Notes: a model not told the origin generated them from the letters alone. DNA of 64,000 nucleotides from Tridacna crocea (GCA_943736015.1 OX031065.1:49826992-49890991); one strand, 5' to 3'. Shown: positions 32,040 to 43,444, numbered from the stretch's first letter. Numbers and translations: made by a program.

Positions 32040-32960
32040 GTAAAATGAAGGTGAAGGTGACAAGTGCTAAGTGAAATCCAGTATTGATTCTATGAAATAT
32101 TGATAAACCTAGCAGCCAAGCACTGCAGAGCTTTTTTACCTCATTGAAATCAACACTTTGTCAACAAGTTGGCCTCTTTATGAAAGAAGCCAAGAGAGGT
32201 CAGCATCAGTGTTTTCAAATAGTTCATTGGGCTTTTAATTTCAATATACTTTGGTACAATGTAAACAGACACGTAAACAATCCACCATGTAGAAACCACA
32301 TATGTTTTACATGATAGCCAGTTGACCTTCTTGCAGTGTTTCCAAGTTGCATGATCTACTCAGTGGTCTTCTTTCTCTTTTTGAAGGAAATTCTTCTTAT
32401 ATTTTCTTTTGTTTAGATTTTTTTGCTTAAAATGAAAAATTACAATTTTTTGAGAGGTCATTTGCAGCTATGGCAACTTCATATCACAAATCTTTTCTGA
32501 AATTTGTCATGTAAAAATATACCGTATCTATTTCCTGTTTCGGTGTTTTGGTTTTGCTTTGTTGACAAAACCATGATGTAATAGACTGTGTACCAGAAAA
32601 GTTTCGCAAGAAAAATAGATTTGGACAGCAAATTCTGTGGCAGTCAGCCTTTTAAACCCACCACAATTTGAGAGGTCTGATGACCTCTCCTAATATTGAG
32701 GGCTGTGTAAAATGCTATTCAAATGAATCAGTCTGCCCTCTTTCAGCAGAGTTAAAAAATCTGTATTGGTATGGTAGAGAGATAAAAGGCTAGGATACAG
32801 AAAACACTAATTATTGTTCCTTCTGCCTGGCTGAAAGTAAATTACTTGGAGAGAGAGGCTATGATGCACTTTATTCAATAAAATGACAAAAACATTTGAC
32901 ATATACCACAGACATTACTCTTTCACTATCAAGTAAATAGTTAACTCTTTTTCATTGGCT
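32040..32960. other. Intergenic DNA, nothing recognised
   Basis: No repeat or exon could be supported. It is unusually free of TTAA-HP copies for this side of the window. Confidence 0.4.
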
Positions 32961-32963
32961 ATA

Positions 32964-33193
32964 TTAACCCATTACCACACAATCCCTACTTTTGACGCCC
33001 CTGAGAAAGAAGGCTTTAGAAAACATTGTGGAAAAAAGGAGAAAATGCTGGTAACCAGCATTTTCTCCTTTTCCCACAATGTTTTCTATCCTTCACAAAA
33101 CAAATTTAAAATTTTCATTCACTTTTATTTTGTCATCTGCAAATGTTTTCGATTTGGACAAACCTAAAATTTTGTCGTTTGGTAATGAGTTAA
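32964..33193 (+). mobile_element. TTAA-HP MITE, ATTACC subfamily
   Basis: TTAA-CCCATTACCACACAATCCC to GGTAATGAG-TTAA with near-perfect hairpin 33018-33087. Covarying A/T in the two ends. Confidence 0.87.
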
Positions 33194-33344
33194 TACTGTT
33201 CTTTATGTACAGTTTGACCTCAATCTGAAGTTGTGGACAGTACATATTCTGTTCAGTCTGATGTTGATCTACACTGTCCACAAAAGCTTCTGGCGTTGTC
33301 AACAGTAAAGAAAGAGTTAAAACAATGAATGCCTTCAACCCTAG

Positions 33345-33610
33345 ATTCAACACAACCCTGACTTTTAACAACCTGAAGGGAGAAGCCATTTGAACACATT
33401 GTGGGAAGATGAGAAAATGCTATTTCACCTTTTACAGCATTTTGGAAAAAGTAGAAAATGCTAAATGCTGGTAACCAGCATTTTTTCCATTTCCCACAAT
33501 GTTTTCTACCCCAATAACGAGAAAAATCTTGCTTTGATCACATTGAAATCGCTGGCTGCCAATTATTTTAACTTGGAAAACTTCAGAATTTCCTTATGTC
33601 TTGGAGATTC
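33345..33610 (+). mobile_element. TTAA-HP MITE, rearranged hairpin
   Basis: Left and right bodies are recognisable but the hairpin region is expanded (33398-33505) with a partial second arm (AGAAAATGCTAAATGCTGG). It ends about 115 bases before the KIAA0513 exon. Confidence 0.55.
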
Positions 33611-33725
33611 AATAGGTTGAATGCATAAATTTCTCATTATAAGTATGTTTCATTTCACTAATTTGTAAAGATGTTGTATGTGCCAGAAGTGCTGTAAACC
33701 CAATTATTTTCATGTCTCTTTGCAG

Positions 33726-35002
33726 ATTTGCACACAAATTACATCTTTCTCCTGTTCCCGATAAGCACCAAGAATATGTGATGGAATAATCAATTGTTTG
33801 TACGATTGTTATTTGAAGACGGCTTTCAGTGGCAGTATGGATTTCCGTAGAAGACTATCATCTGGCGGGGAGAGTTTTTCAGAGGGAACTTCTAGGTTCT
33901 TCAGTTCAATGATTGCCAAGAAAAATGGCTTGATGAATGATCTATCCAATAAAATTGAAAGTGTTGGTGCCACCTTGATGAAGACTAGTTCTAGTGCAAG
34001 TAGTCTGAGTGATTCAGAGGATTTACAAAATAATGCCAAAAATTCTGCTACCCATGAGCCAAAAACAATTGAAAATAAGGAAAATAGTGTTGACAAGTTG
34101 AATCATAAATCTACTCCAGTATCCAATGTAAAAGATAAAAAGATGATACATGTGCATCGAAGGCAAGACAGTGGATCAAGTGGCAGTGGCAGTTTAAGTG
34201 GAAATGAGGGAAATTTTTCTGCTTCAGGTGTCAATATGAGCTTTGATGAACCTCTCTACTCTCCAAGTAAAGTCACATCAGTAGAGAAACCATCAACAGG
34301 AATTGGTCCAAGTTGGAAAGGGCGAAATACCCCACCCACAATTCCACCACCTCCATATAATCCGAACAAAACCGGAAGAAGAAGTTCTAGAAGCTCAACC
34401 AATTCCCCAAAATTGTCCAGTGGACATTCCAGCGACTCAGAAAAATACATCAATGAGAAAAATATTGGAGAAGAAAGAAGCAAAGCGCCGACTTTTGCAT
34501 CCACAAAAAGGAGATCAAGCACAGTCGATGAAATGTTATTTGATGACTACGTGGAGCCAGAGCAACAGGTAGAAAAAACCGAAATTATAACAACAGATAA
34601 AGATAGTGTGGTCAATAAACGTAAAACACTTCTTCCAATGGGTGACTTAATTTCATTTGATGAACCTGAGCTGGAAGATTTTCATCCCAAAGGGATTAAA
34701 ACTCGTAAAGATAATAGCAACTCAAAAGAAAGGGCAAGAGAAAATTCCAGAGAAAAGTCCTTCCCTAGTGTAAGTAGTGTAGACTCGCATGAGGATGAGT
34801 TTGCCGATGGTAGTTTAAACAATCAGACAAGTGTCGAGTCTTCTGAACCAGAATATGAAAGAGATCATTCTCGTAGGTTGGGGTCAATGGGATCAGAAAG
34901 GTCATGGAGCTCCAATTACAGTTTAGACAGTCAGCCGGATGACTTGACGGTGGAATGCATGAACTTCATGAAAGAATTTGTGGGCAAGATTTTCAACCCA
35001 AG
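33726..35002 (+). CDS. KIAA0513: KIAA0513 homologue, first coding exon (CDS from 33837)
   Basis: The exon starts after a TTTGCAG acceptor (33725), so an upstream non-coding exon should exist. The start codon at 33837 has A at -3 and G at +4, and an in-frame stop lies at 33762. It codes 389 residues and ends at a GTAAGA donor, splitting the codon of Arg389. The chain is mostly low-complexity and Ser-rich, so probably disordered. It has a PPPPY motif (170-174, WW-domain ligand type), Arg-Arg-Ser-Ser sites (181-184, 225-228) and an acidic DLISFDEPELEDF patch (270-282) that resembles the SLIDF region near the start of vertebrate KIAA0513. It ends SSNYSLDSQPDDL...CMNFMKEFVGKIF, matching the segment just before the SBF2 domain of that family. 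Molecular function is poorly known. The N-terminus is longer than the human one. Confidence 0.75.
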
Positions 35003-35017
35003 GTAAGAACTTTTATG

Positions 35018-35160
35018 TCTCAAAACCCTTTACTATGCAATCCTGAGTTTATATAACAGCTCGGAGGAAAAATCTTGTTGAAAAGCATTGTAGGAAGAGG
35101 AGAAAATGCTAGTAAACAGCATTTTCTCCTTTACCCACAACATCTTTTATCCAATGAAAG
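35018..35160 (+). mobile_element. TTAA-HP MITE, left half, just after the KIAA0513 exon
   Basis: CCCTTTACTATGCAATCC start 16 bases after the splice donor, hairpin 35085-35150, right half lost. Confidence 0.6.
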
Positions 35161-35422
35161 ACATACTACTTGTATATATGTGGAAATTTTTGCAAAGCGG
35201 AAACTTTTGCAATTTTGCAAATTTGGAAAATTTACAAACATTTGTGTTTGCATATTTTACCAGAAGTATACCATCAAATAATAAAACCCTGAGTTCACAA
35301 ACATTTCGGTACAAAAAATGTGCATAATCTGTAATTTGCAAAGGTTTTGTCACACGTACATACTCATGTATGCAGTATTCAATCTCTTGAGCCAAGTTAG
35401 AATTGTCTTCTGCAAATACTAT

Positions 35423-35650
35423 TAACTCATTACCAAACGACAAAATTTTAGATTTGTCCAAATTGAAAGCATTTGCAGACGACAAAATAAAATTGACGGA
35501 AAATTTGAAATGTGTTTTGTGAAGGGTAGAAAACATTGTGGGAAAAGGAGAAAATGCTGGTTACCAGCATTTTCTCCTTTTCCCACGATGTCTTCTAAAT
35601 GCTTCTTTCTCAGGGGCGTCAAAAGTAGGGATTGTGTGGTAATGGGTTAA
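35423..35650 (-). mobile_element. TTAA-HP MITE
   Basis: TTAA-CTCATTACCAAACGAC to GGTAATGGG-TTAA, hairpin 35529-35595. A complete ATTACC-subfamily copy in reverse. Confidence 0.87.
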
Positions 35651-35860
35651 CTCTTTACCAAACAACAAATTTATAGACTGGTCAAAATTGAAAGCATATG
35701 CAGACAAAATAATGTGACTGAAAAACTCAAATTTGATTTAAGAAGGGTAGAAAACATTGTGGGAATAGAAGAAAATGCTAGGAACTCCTTTTCCGACGAT
35801 GTTTTCAAAAGGTTTCTACCTCAGGGTCATCAGAAGTCATCATTGTCTGGTAAAGGGCTG
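35647..35860 (-). mobile_element. TTAA-HP MITE, tandem neighbour
   Basis: Shares TTAA 35647-35650 with the previous copy, same direction. The hairpin centre is deleted (GAAAATGCTAGGAACTCC). Right end TGGTAAAGGG. Confidence 0.7.
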
Positions 35861-35979
35861 ATTTGGACAAATCTACATTATTGTGAATTGAATCAGTTAG
35901 CTCTTAAGCAGAATTAAGGCAAAATTTCAATTTCTTGTCAGTACATGTACATGGCAATTCAACTGTTGCTCAAATGATT

Positions 35980-36330
35980 GCTTGTCAAAAAACAAACAGT
36001 AAACATTGTGGGAACAGAACAAAATGCTGGTTTCCTGCATTTTCTGCTTTTTCTACAATGCTTCAGACAGCATATCCCTATGGGTTATTAAAAATGTTGC
36101 ATTGAGAGATCATCACACCGTGTTTTAACAGCTCTGAGGAAAAAGCTGTTTGAAAATATGTGACAAGGAGAAAATGCTGGTTACTAGCATCTTTTCTTTT
36201 TTGCTCAATGTTCTGTACTCTTTCACAGACAAATCCCATTAGCTAAGCTTTGTTGCATTGTTAATCTGCAGATACTTTCAGTTTTGACATGTCCATGAAT
36301 CTTATGATTTGGGTAAATAAGACTAGTGAC
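35980..36330. mobile_element. Decayed TTAA-HP fragments
   Basis: Two weak hairpin remnants (36000-36060 and 36150-36215) with recognisable GAAAATGCTGG words but no clear ends. Confidence 0.4.
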
Positions 36331-36373
36331 TGCACAGCTTCTGTTTTTGTTTTCAAAACAGGAGTACCGGATA

Positions 36374-36603
36374 TTAACTCTTTACGACACAATCCCGACT
36401 TCTAACGACCCTGAGAAAAAAGCCTTTTGAAAACATTGTAGGAAAAGGAGAAAATGCTGGTACCCAGCATTTTCTCCTTTTCCCCACAGTGTTTTCTACA
36501 CTACCCAAAACAATTTTCAGATTTTGAGCCACATCTATTTTGTTGTCTGCAAGTGCTTTCAAAATTTGGAGAAGTGTATGATTTTATCGTTTGGTAAAGG
36601 GAT
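36374..36603 (+). mobile_element. TTAA-HP MITE
   Basis: TTAA-CTCTTTACGACACAATCCC to GGTAAAGGG-ATAT, hairpin 36432-36495. Confidence 0.78.
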
Positions 36604-36757
36604 ATGTCTTTCCTGCACAATGCTGACTGGATACCAGCATTTTCTCTTTTTCCCAAAATGTTTTCAAATGCCTTTTTCCCAAGAGTTGGTAAAAGCATTC
36701 TTTCTTGAATGTCATAAACACTTTTAATAGCCTAAGGTTGTGTCTTAAAGGGTTATA

Positions 36758-37017
36758 TGCATCCTCGGATACCCCGGGGTCTCCCTATTTGCTATGCTAC
36801 ATCGACCCCTGGGACAATTAATCGAATTTCCCTCGCTTTACCGCTGGCCGAATGCTGGCTTTTCATTGGTTCCATCATCATTTTGTGATGGGCGAGTGGA
36901 CTGTACGCTATGACGTTTCGTATCGATTTTCGGCGGCTGATTCAAAGTTTTATTAGTCAATTGTCCCAGGGGTCGATGTAGCGTAGCAAATAGGGAGACC
37001 CCGGGGTATCCGAGGAT
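36758..37017. mobile_element. 55-base-TIR transposon T1, copy 1
   Basis: ATCCTCGGATACCCCGGGGT at left and the complement at right (to 37017), with matching arms through CCCTATTTGCTA..CATCGACCCCTGGGA. Flanks GGGTTATA (36750-36757 and 37018-37025) form an 8-base duplication. Non-coding. It lies in or beside a damaged TTAA-HP copy. Confidence 0.82.
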
Positions 37018-37196
37018 GGGTTATACGTGTCTTACATGATTAGATTTATTTTCCTTTTTCCTACAATGCCTTTAAAAGCTTTCTAGGACAGGACTTTTTG
37101 AACTGGGAATTGTGTGGTAAAAGGTTAAGCATTTACAAGCTGTCTTCCCTTTAAACACATTTTTTTTTGTGTAATGCACATTAACGTTGAGCTTTC

Positions 37197-37335
37197 TAGG
37201 TTGGTATTCAACAATCATTCTTGAGAAAATTCCTAGAAGAATTCACGAATTTTTCAAATTTAAAAGTCAAACAACTTATGATTGGCTAAACCAAATGCTT
37301 TAGCCAGTCAGAAGTTGTGTTACATTCTTAAATCT
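37197..37335. mobile_element. Half copy of foldback F2 (GTATTCACCAACCATTC)
   Basis: GGTATTCAACAATCATTCTTGAG, then CAACTTATGATTGGCTAAACC and its complement AGCCAGTCAGAAGTTGTG. The outer right arm is lost. Fuller copies are at 49114 and 54624. Confidence 0.6.
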
Positions 37336-37574
37336 GCAATTTAACAAAGAATATTTATCAGAACAATTGCTGTCCCTGTCAAAGCTCCAAGTACGGTTTT
37401 CAGTCACTTTTTGTTACAGTTCTAGAACTTCTGGTTTTACATGAAGAAATTCATTTGTTTTGGAAGACAAAAAAACGTTTCTGCATATTTGCTTAAAGCC
37501 TCTCTCTTGGGATTGCAATGAATGGAAATTAATTACAACAGTGGTTTCCTTTGAGCCTTCTGTCTATTGATTTC

Positions 37575-37806
37575 TTAACTGTTTAACACACAGCGAAATT
37601 TTAGACTTTTCCAAATTGACAGCATTTGCAGACCACAATTTCAGAGTGACTTAAATGGAGCAGTTTTGCTTTGACAAAGAAGAAAACTCTGTGGGAAAAG
37701 GAGAAAATGCTGGTTACCAGCATTTTCTCCTTTTCCCACAAAGTTTTCAAAAGGCTTCTTCCTAAGGATCATGAAATTTTTAGTCACCGTCGTGTGTTAA
37801 AGGGTT
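37575..37806 (-). mobile_element. TTAA-HP MITE
   Basis: TTAA-CTGTTTAACACACAGC start, perfect-looking hairpin 37685-37748 (AAACTCTGTGGG arm), right end TGTTAAAGGG-TTAG. A very decayed reverse copy follows to about 38035. Confidence 0.72.
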
Positions 37807-38138
37807 AGACTCAATACCAGACAAAAGAATTTTAAACTCATCCATATTGACAGTGATAGTAGATCACATTGCAAGATGTATGTGAGACGATGATTTTCTG
37901 CCATTGAAAAAGTTGAAAACAGTATGATAAAAGGAGAAAATTCTATTTTCAAGCATTTTTTTTGTCTTTTTTTCCTGTAATGTTTTCCAAAGCCTTTAGG
38001 GTTGTAGAAATATTTGGTTGTGTGGCAAAAGTTAACCTTTTACCACACAATTTCATGGTTTTAATGATCACAAAGAATGTTTTTGACACATTTTAGGAAA
38101 AGCCCTTTTCCAGGATGTTTCCTACCCTATTAGAAGAC

Positions 38139-38367
38139 TTAACCCTTTCCCAAACAATCCCTGGTTTTTACGGGTCTGGAATAGTAGCCTTTTGAAAACA
38201 TTGTGGGAAAAGGAGAAAATGCTGGTAACCAGCATTTTCTCCTTTTCCAACAATGTTTTCTACCCTATCATAGACAGAAATCATCTTTTCAGCAAGAGTT
38301 GAATTGTTGTCTGCAAATGCTTTCAATTTGGTCTAGTCTAAAAGTTTGTCCTTTGGGAAAGGGTTAA
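38139..38367 (+). mobile_element. TTAA-HP MITE, TTTCCC ends
   Basis: TTAA-CCCTTTCCCAAACAATCCC to CTTTGGGAAAGGG-TTAA with common-type hairpin 38195-38262. A hairpin fragment follows at 38495-38560. Confidence 0.82.
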
Positions 38368-38753
38368 GATTGTAACTAACAATTGGGTATTTGCGCATGA
38401 ACTTGTCATAATTATATGGATGCTTGTAAGGCAGAAAAGCCTTCTAGTTATTGTTCGGGAAAGGGTTAGGTTCGAAGAAGTCAGAAATGTTAGTGTAAAC
38501 ATTGTGGCAAAAGGAGAAAATGCTGGTAATCAGCATTTTCTCCTTTTCCCACAATATTTTCTACCCTATTGAAGTCAGAAATTATCATATTAACCCTTTT
38601 TTTTTAATCAACCAAATTGCACAGAAACGATAATTTTCCCTTTATTTTCAACTTTGACCTCCCCAGTTGACTGGATCCTGCAACCTAAGTGTTTCTCGAT
38701 GTAAGCAAGACTCAACCAATTTCTGGCAGTACATTGTGATCAGTTTCATCTTT

Positions 38754-38986
38754 TTAATTACTCTTTACCACACAATCCAGACTTTTAACGAGCCTGAGAA
38801 AGACGTCTTTTAAAAACATTGTGGGAAAAGGAGAAAATGCTGGTAACCAGCATTTTCTCCTTTTCCCACAATGTTTTCTTCCCTTCCCAGAACAAATTTC
38901 AATTTTTCAGTCACTTCTTATTTTATCGTCTAAAAATGCTTTCAATTTGGACTAGTCTAAAATTTTGTCGTTTGGTAACGAGTTAA
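38754..38986 (+). mobile_element. TTAA-HP MITE
   Basis: TTAATTA-CTCTTTACCACACAATCC to GGTAACGAG-TTAA, perfect-looking hairpin 38815-38880. Confidence 0.82.
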
Positions 38987-38994
38987 GCTGTCAG

Positions 38995-39315
38995 TTAACT
39001 CTTTACCAAACGACAAATTTTTGGACAGGACCAAATTCAAAGCATCTGCAGACAACAAATTAAATCTTGGTAATATGGTGATTTCCGACTTCGGAAGGGT
39101 AGAAAATGTTGCAGGAAACCAAATTCAAAGCATCTGCACACAACAAAATTATTAGATCTTGTTAATATGGTGATTTCAGACTTCGGAAGGGTAGAAAATG
39201 TTGCAGGAAAAGGAGAAAATGCTGGTTACCAGCATTTTCTCCTTTTCTGACATTGTTTTCTATAAGCCTCTTTCACAGGGTCAGTAAAAGCCAGGATTGT
39301 GTGGTAAAGAGTTAA
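38995..39315 (-). mobile_element. TTAA-HP MITE with internal 75-base duplication
   Basis: TTAA-CTCTTTACCAAACGAC to GGTAAAGAG-TTAA. The block CCAAATTCAAAGCATCTGCA...GTTGCAGGAAA occurs twice in tandem (about 39042-39117 and 39118-39196). Hairpin 39190-39255. Confidence 0.8.
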
Positions 39316-39599
39316 AAGACAAAAGCTCTTTCAGTCAAGGTTTCTCAGCACAGTTTACAATATGTTATTAAGTCAAGGGTGAGACTGAGAGAAAAAAACT
39401 CAGGAGAAAATTGTCGCCATGAATATTCAACAGATGGATGTGTATTCTGCCTTTTATGAATAAATGAATTGATATAAAACTTTTCAACTGGGAATAAGAA
39501 TTCTGAAAAGCACTGTTATATCAATTTACCTTATTAACACCGCCACCATGCAATCTGGATCATGTGACCTGCCTGTCGTAGTTTCCTTCTCTACTTCAT

Positions 39600-39740
39600 A
39601 TTATTCATCGGAACATATTTGAAAACATTTTGGAACAAGGAGAAAATGCAGGTTGCCAGCATTTTCTCCTTTTCCCACAATGTTTCCAAAGGGGTAATTA
39701 AAACTCAGGACTGTACAGGAGAGGAAGAATTAAGGCTTTG
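39600..39740. mobile_element. TTAA-HP fragment
   Basis: Hairpin 39622-39685 with GCAGGTTGCCAGC centre, and a remnant of the CACACAAT end. No termini. Confidence 0.45.
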
Positions 39741-39860
39741 GAGAATATTATGGGTATTCATTAGAATCGTCTCGATGGGACGATTCTAATGAGTACCCAT
39801 CAACATAGGGTTTGGAAGAGAAGTAATGGATTTAGAATACCATCAGTCCCTCTTATCTGC
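39700..39860. mobile_element. Palindromic MITE F3, copy 2
   Basis: Core ATTCATTAGAATCGTCTC..GACGATTCTAATGAGTACCC, right part to TCCCTCTTATCTGC. It abuts the next SINE. Confidence 0.6.
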
Positions 39861-39861
39861 T

Positions 39862-40160
39862 GCTCTTGCCGGACTTGAGAACACGGGGTCCAGGGTTTGA
39901 TCCCGCACGCTACAACCCCTGGCTTGGCAAATTTCTTTCCGAGCATTGATGATCGTCACTATAACAGGATTCATTCCTCTCTCACACAGACCATTGTTTC
40001 GAGGATGATTATGTTGGAAAGCAGCCAGCGGCTTGGAAAGAAAATAGTGCAAAGTACTGGTAAAAGAAACTCCAGGAACGCGTGGATAGGTGCTGTGGCT
40101 GCTGCGCCATAACTGAAACAATGTTGAAAAGGGGGTTAAACAGCCAATAATCAACAATTC
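39862..40160 (+). mobile_element. tRNA-derived SINE, second copy
   Basis: The body matches the SINE at 2177 (TGGCTTGGCAAATTTCTTTCCGAG, GATTCATTCCTCTCTCAC, ACTCCAGGAACGCGTGGATAGG). Box A is lost and the tail is short (CAATAATCAACAA). Confidence 0.7.
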
Positions 40161-40162
40161 TT

Positions 40163-40566
40163 TCAAAGATTGACGATGGTCATTGCAACAGGATTCAGTT
40201 CCTCAGTCCCACTGCTGATAACTCTTTTTGACAAAGTTTATATAGGAAAGCATCCAGTGGCTGACCTTAGTAAAAGTTCTAGTTAACCCTTTCCCAAACA
40301 AGCACTGGTTTTTAGGTGTCTGCAGTATAAATCTAAAACGCTGTGGAAAAAGGAGAAATTGCTTGTAACGAGCAATTTCTCCTTTTCCCATAGTGTTTTC
40401 TACCCTTCTTGAGAACTTTCTGGCATTTTCTCCAAATCTAAAATTGTCGTCTGCAAACTCTTTTGGTTTGGAAGAGTCCAAAATTTGTAGAAACTCAAGG
40501 AACGCATGGATAGGTGTACTGGTCACTGCAAATAGGAATATAAATGCAATAATGTTAAAAACAGCA
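40163..40566 (+). mobile_element. tRNA-derived SINE body split by a MITE
   Basis: Body pieces 40163-40283 and 40487-40566 would join around ..TAAAAG | GTAGAAACTCAAGGAACGC. The head is missing. The insertion between them is a subfamily B MITE. Confidence 0.65.
40284..40487 (+). mobile_element. TTAA-HP MITE, subfamily B, in the SINE
   Basis: TTAA-CCCTTTCCCAAACAAGC start, hairpin 40338-40405 with GCTTGTAACGAGC centre. It stops in CAAAATTTGT, so the last 20 or so bases (TTTGGGAAAGGGTTAA) are missing. Confidence 0.75.
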
Positions 40567-40801
40567 TTAACTCATTACCAGATGACAATATTTTAGGCTT
40601 GTCCAAATCGAAAGCATTTGCAGACGACAAAATAAAAGTGACTGAAAATCTGAAATTTGTTTTGTGAAGGGTAGAAAACATTGTGGGAAAGGGAGAAAAT
40701 GCTGGTTACCAGCATTTTCTCCTTTTCCCACAATGTTTTCTGAAGGCTTCCTTAAGCTCTCAGGGTTGTCAAAAGTAGGGTATTGTGTGGTAATGGGTTA
40801 A
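40567..40801 (-). mobile_element. TTAA-HP MITE
   Basis: TTAA-CTCATTACCAGATGAC to GGTAATGGG-TTAA, hairpin 40675-40742. Confidence 0.83.
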
Positions 40802-41059
40802 ACAACATTCATCAGTCGATCCAAATGTATGCAATTTCTCCTTTTGCCACATTATATAGAAATCATTTCAGAAAAAAAGCCTTTTCCTGGTTTTAATTGT
40901 TTGCTATTTTGAGAAAAATGTCTGAAGCAAGAAAAGGTCAAGGCATTGTCCCCTATTACCATTCATCTATACAATTTGTCAGAGAGATACTGGATTCATC
41001 ATTGAATCTTCTATCTCATTGATGTCTAAATCAACTCAGGAAATCTCTGAGATTAGCCC

Positions 41060-41256
41060 TTAACCCTTTATCACACAGCAGAATTTTAGACTTAACCAAG
41101 TTGAATACAAATTGAAATTTGTTTCCAGCAGAGTAGAAATCATTGTGGGAGAAGGAGAAAATGCTAGCTACTAGCATTTACTCCTTTTCCCACAATTATT
41201 TCACTCGGCTTCTGTCTCAGGGTCGTAAAAATGAGGGATTGTTTGGTAAAAGGTTA
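41060..41256 (-). mobile_element. TTAA-HP MITE, shortened
   Basis: TTAA-CCCTTTATCACACAGC to TTTGGTAAAAGG-TTAA, hairpin 41137-41200. The GCATTTGCAGACGAC block is deleted. Another decayed copy follows (41256-41470). Confidence 0.65.
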
Positions 41257-41544
41257 ACTCTTGGCCAGATGACAACATTAGTCTAGTCTGCATCGAAAGC
41301 ATTTTCAGAGGACATTAATCAAGTGCAGCTTAAAATAATATCATTTATTTGAACATGTCTTTGAAAGGCGACAAAACTGTTTCAAAGAAGAGAAAATGCT
41401 GTTTACCGCAATTTTCTCATACCAACATTTTCTCATTTTCCCGCAAAGTTTTCTACCCTTTTATAGACAGAAATAATCTTTTTAGCTTCAATTGCCAATT
41501 GTAATTGCTTTTAATTTGATCAAAGCCAGTGAGTGCTTTCACTA

Positions 41545-42385
41545 CTGTAGATGACTGTAGTGTGTGTGGATCAGGATCAGACTGCACAAATTTTGCAGCA
41601 TGATCAGGGCTGAAAAATAGTCTTAAGAATAGCTGGGTCCAGGACCATTTGGCCCTGACAACCTGAGGGTCTGAAGTATACTTGGGCAAGTCCGTGTAAG
41701 GTGTGTTTTTTTTCATTGGTATGTGTATATGTTAGTTGGGAGTTAAACGGTTGCATCGTGGAACAAAACCACATCCAACTTTCATTTGGATGTTCAAGGA
41801 ACCAACCCGTTCTTTGTTCTCATACAAAATCTATCTACCTCTAATTATGAAAGCTCTGTTCTATTTTCTGCCGGTGTTTTCCTTTTCAAATTTGATGAAA
41901 ACCTAGGTTTGAATGTACATTTTTCCGTAAACTTTTAGCGAAAAGCGCGGACGATTTATTCCTAGATTTTAACCGGCTTCACCGCATGTAACTGATGACA
42001 GGCATACCGGAAACCAGGGAAAACTGTTGATATTACAATGACTTAAGTAAGTCTATGTGACAGCGTCGTCGGGCGGGCGGCATACCGAAAAATCTCGAAG
42101 TGGTTCACTTTAACACGAAGATGGTCCTAAACATGCAAATCTGAATTTTCATTAGAATGACTACTCTAAATTCAACGATTTAAGTCATTCTGAATTTATT
42201 TGCGGGCATCAGACTTTTTACTTTGAAGACTGAACAGGTCCGACCTCCATTTTGAAAGGTCCGTCGGACCCTCGCCTTGTTCTTTTTCCCAGGTCCAATC
42301 TCCATTTCAGTAGGTCCCAGACCTTGGACCAGCGCTGTTTTTCAGCCCTGATGATAATAGTATTTGATCTACACTATCTGCTTTG
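41545..42385. repeat. Hairpin family D copy split by a transposon
   Basis: GATCAGGATCAGACTGCACA..ATGAT at left and ATGATAATAG..GATCTACACTATCTGC at right would rejoin into a family D hairpin like those at 8468 and 44612. Confidence 0.6.
41605..42350. mobile_element. hAT-like transposon with CAGGGCTGAAAAA ends
   Basis: CAGGGCTGAAAAATAG at left and TTTTTCAGCCCTG at right. Flanking ATGAT on both sides suggests a 5-base duplication, known for some hAT groups. No transposase frame in 746 bases. Subterminal GGTCC-rich words. Confidence 0.65.
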
Positions 42386-42699
42386 GAAGAATATTCTTCA
42401 CATTGCTATCTTGAATTTACAATATTATATTTGGATCATATTACTCCAGCAATTATGTCTGATGGGTTGACTTAGTGCACTTAACTATACATGTATTTAC
42501 CAAATGACATAATTGTAGACTTGAAACACTGTAAAAAGAAAACAACCATGAAACTGCAATAACTTGGGATGTATTTTAAGGATGAAAACATCTGATAGGT
42601 TTATAAATAGGCTCTAAGTGTAATAAATCTGTCTCAATAGATCAGATCTTATATTGTATGGATAAGAAAATATTGTTGGAAAATTTAAGAGAAGTGCTT

Positions 42700-42954
42700 T
42701 TAACTTTTTACCAAGTGAAAGAATATTAGTCTGGTCCAAATTGAAAGCATTTGCAGGTGACAAAAAAAACGTTACTCAAAAATTGAAATTTATGTTTCCA
42801 GCAGGATAGAAAACTTTGTGGGAAAAGGAGAAAATGCTGGTAACCACCACCCTTCCCAAATCAAATTTCAATTTTTTAGGCACATTAATTTTGTCATTTG
42901 CAAATGCTTTCAATTTGGACCAGTCTATAAATTTGTCATTTGGTTAAGAGTTAA
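42700..42954. mobile_element. TTAA-HP MITE, mirror form (two right halves)
   Basis: Both halves are of the right type: TTTTTACCAAGTG..GTCCAAATTGAAAGCATTTGC on the left, and GCAAATGCTTTCAATTTGGAC..TTTGGTTAAGAG on the right. The CACACAATCC half is absent. Only the left hairpin arm is present at the centre. Confidence 0.78.
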
Positions 42955-43175
42955 CCCTTTCCCAAACAATTCCTGGTTTTTACAGGTTTGGAATAGTATC
43001 CTTTTGAAAACGTGGAAAAAGGAGAAAATGCTGGTAACCAGCATTTTCTCCTTTTCCCACAATGTTATCTACCATATCATAGACAGAAATCATCTTTCCA
43101 GCAAGAGTTGAATTGTTGTCTGCAAATGCTTTCATTTGGTCTAGTCCAAAAATTTGTTGTTTGGGAAAGGGTTAA
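42951..43175 (+). mobile_element. TTAA-HP MITE, TTTCCC ends
   Basis: Shares TTAA with the mirror copy. CCCTTTCCCAAACAATTCC to TTTGGGAAAGGG-TTAA, hairpin 43010-43072. Related to 38139. Confidence 0.8.
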
Positions 43176-43444
43176 ACCACCCTGAAAGCCCTTGACTGGT
43201 TGTTTGATAAATGGGTAAAAGAAATGAGAATATTCAAATGGGTTTTATTCTGTTCCAATTTCAAGGACCAGACAGTTTTATTGCTGCCCTGTTCCCTCCA
43301 GGGAAAACAGTGTATTCAAATACATTTTCAGGAAATTGCCATCTTTTCTCAAAGTCTTTGAAACAGAATCAGCTTTAAATTAACCCTTTACCAAGCAATC
43401 TCTGGTTTTTACATAGAGATAGCAGCCTTGTTAAAACATTTTGC

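Noticed and set aside
33798-33836. Upstream start (TTG at 33798) for the KIAA0513 exon
   Set aside because: It is not an ATG; the ATG at 33837 has a good context and the 13 extra residues have no support.
33809-34572. Other frames across the KIAA0513 exon (33809-34096 minus, 34256-34522 minus, 34303-34572 plus)
   Set aside because: Shadows of the long coding frame.
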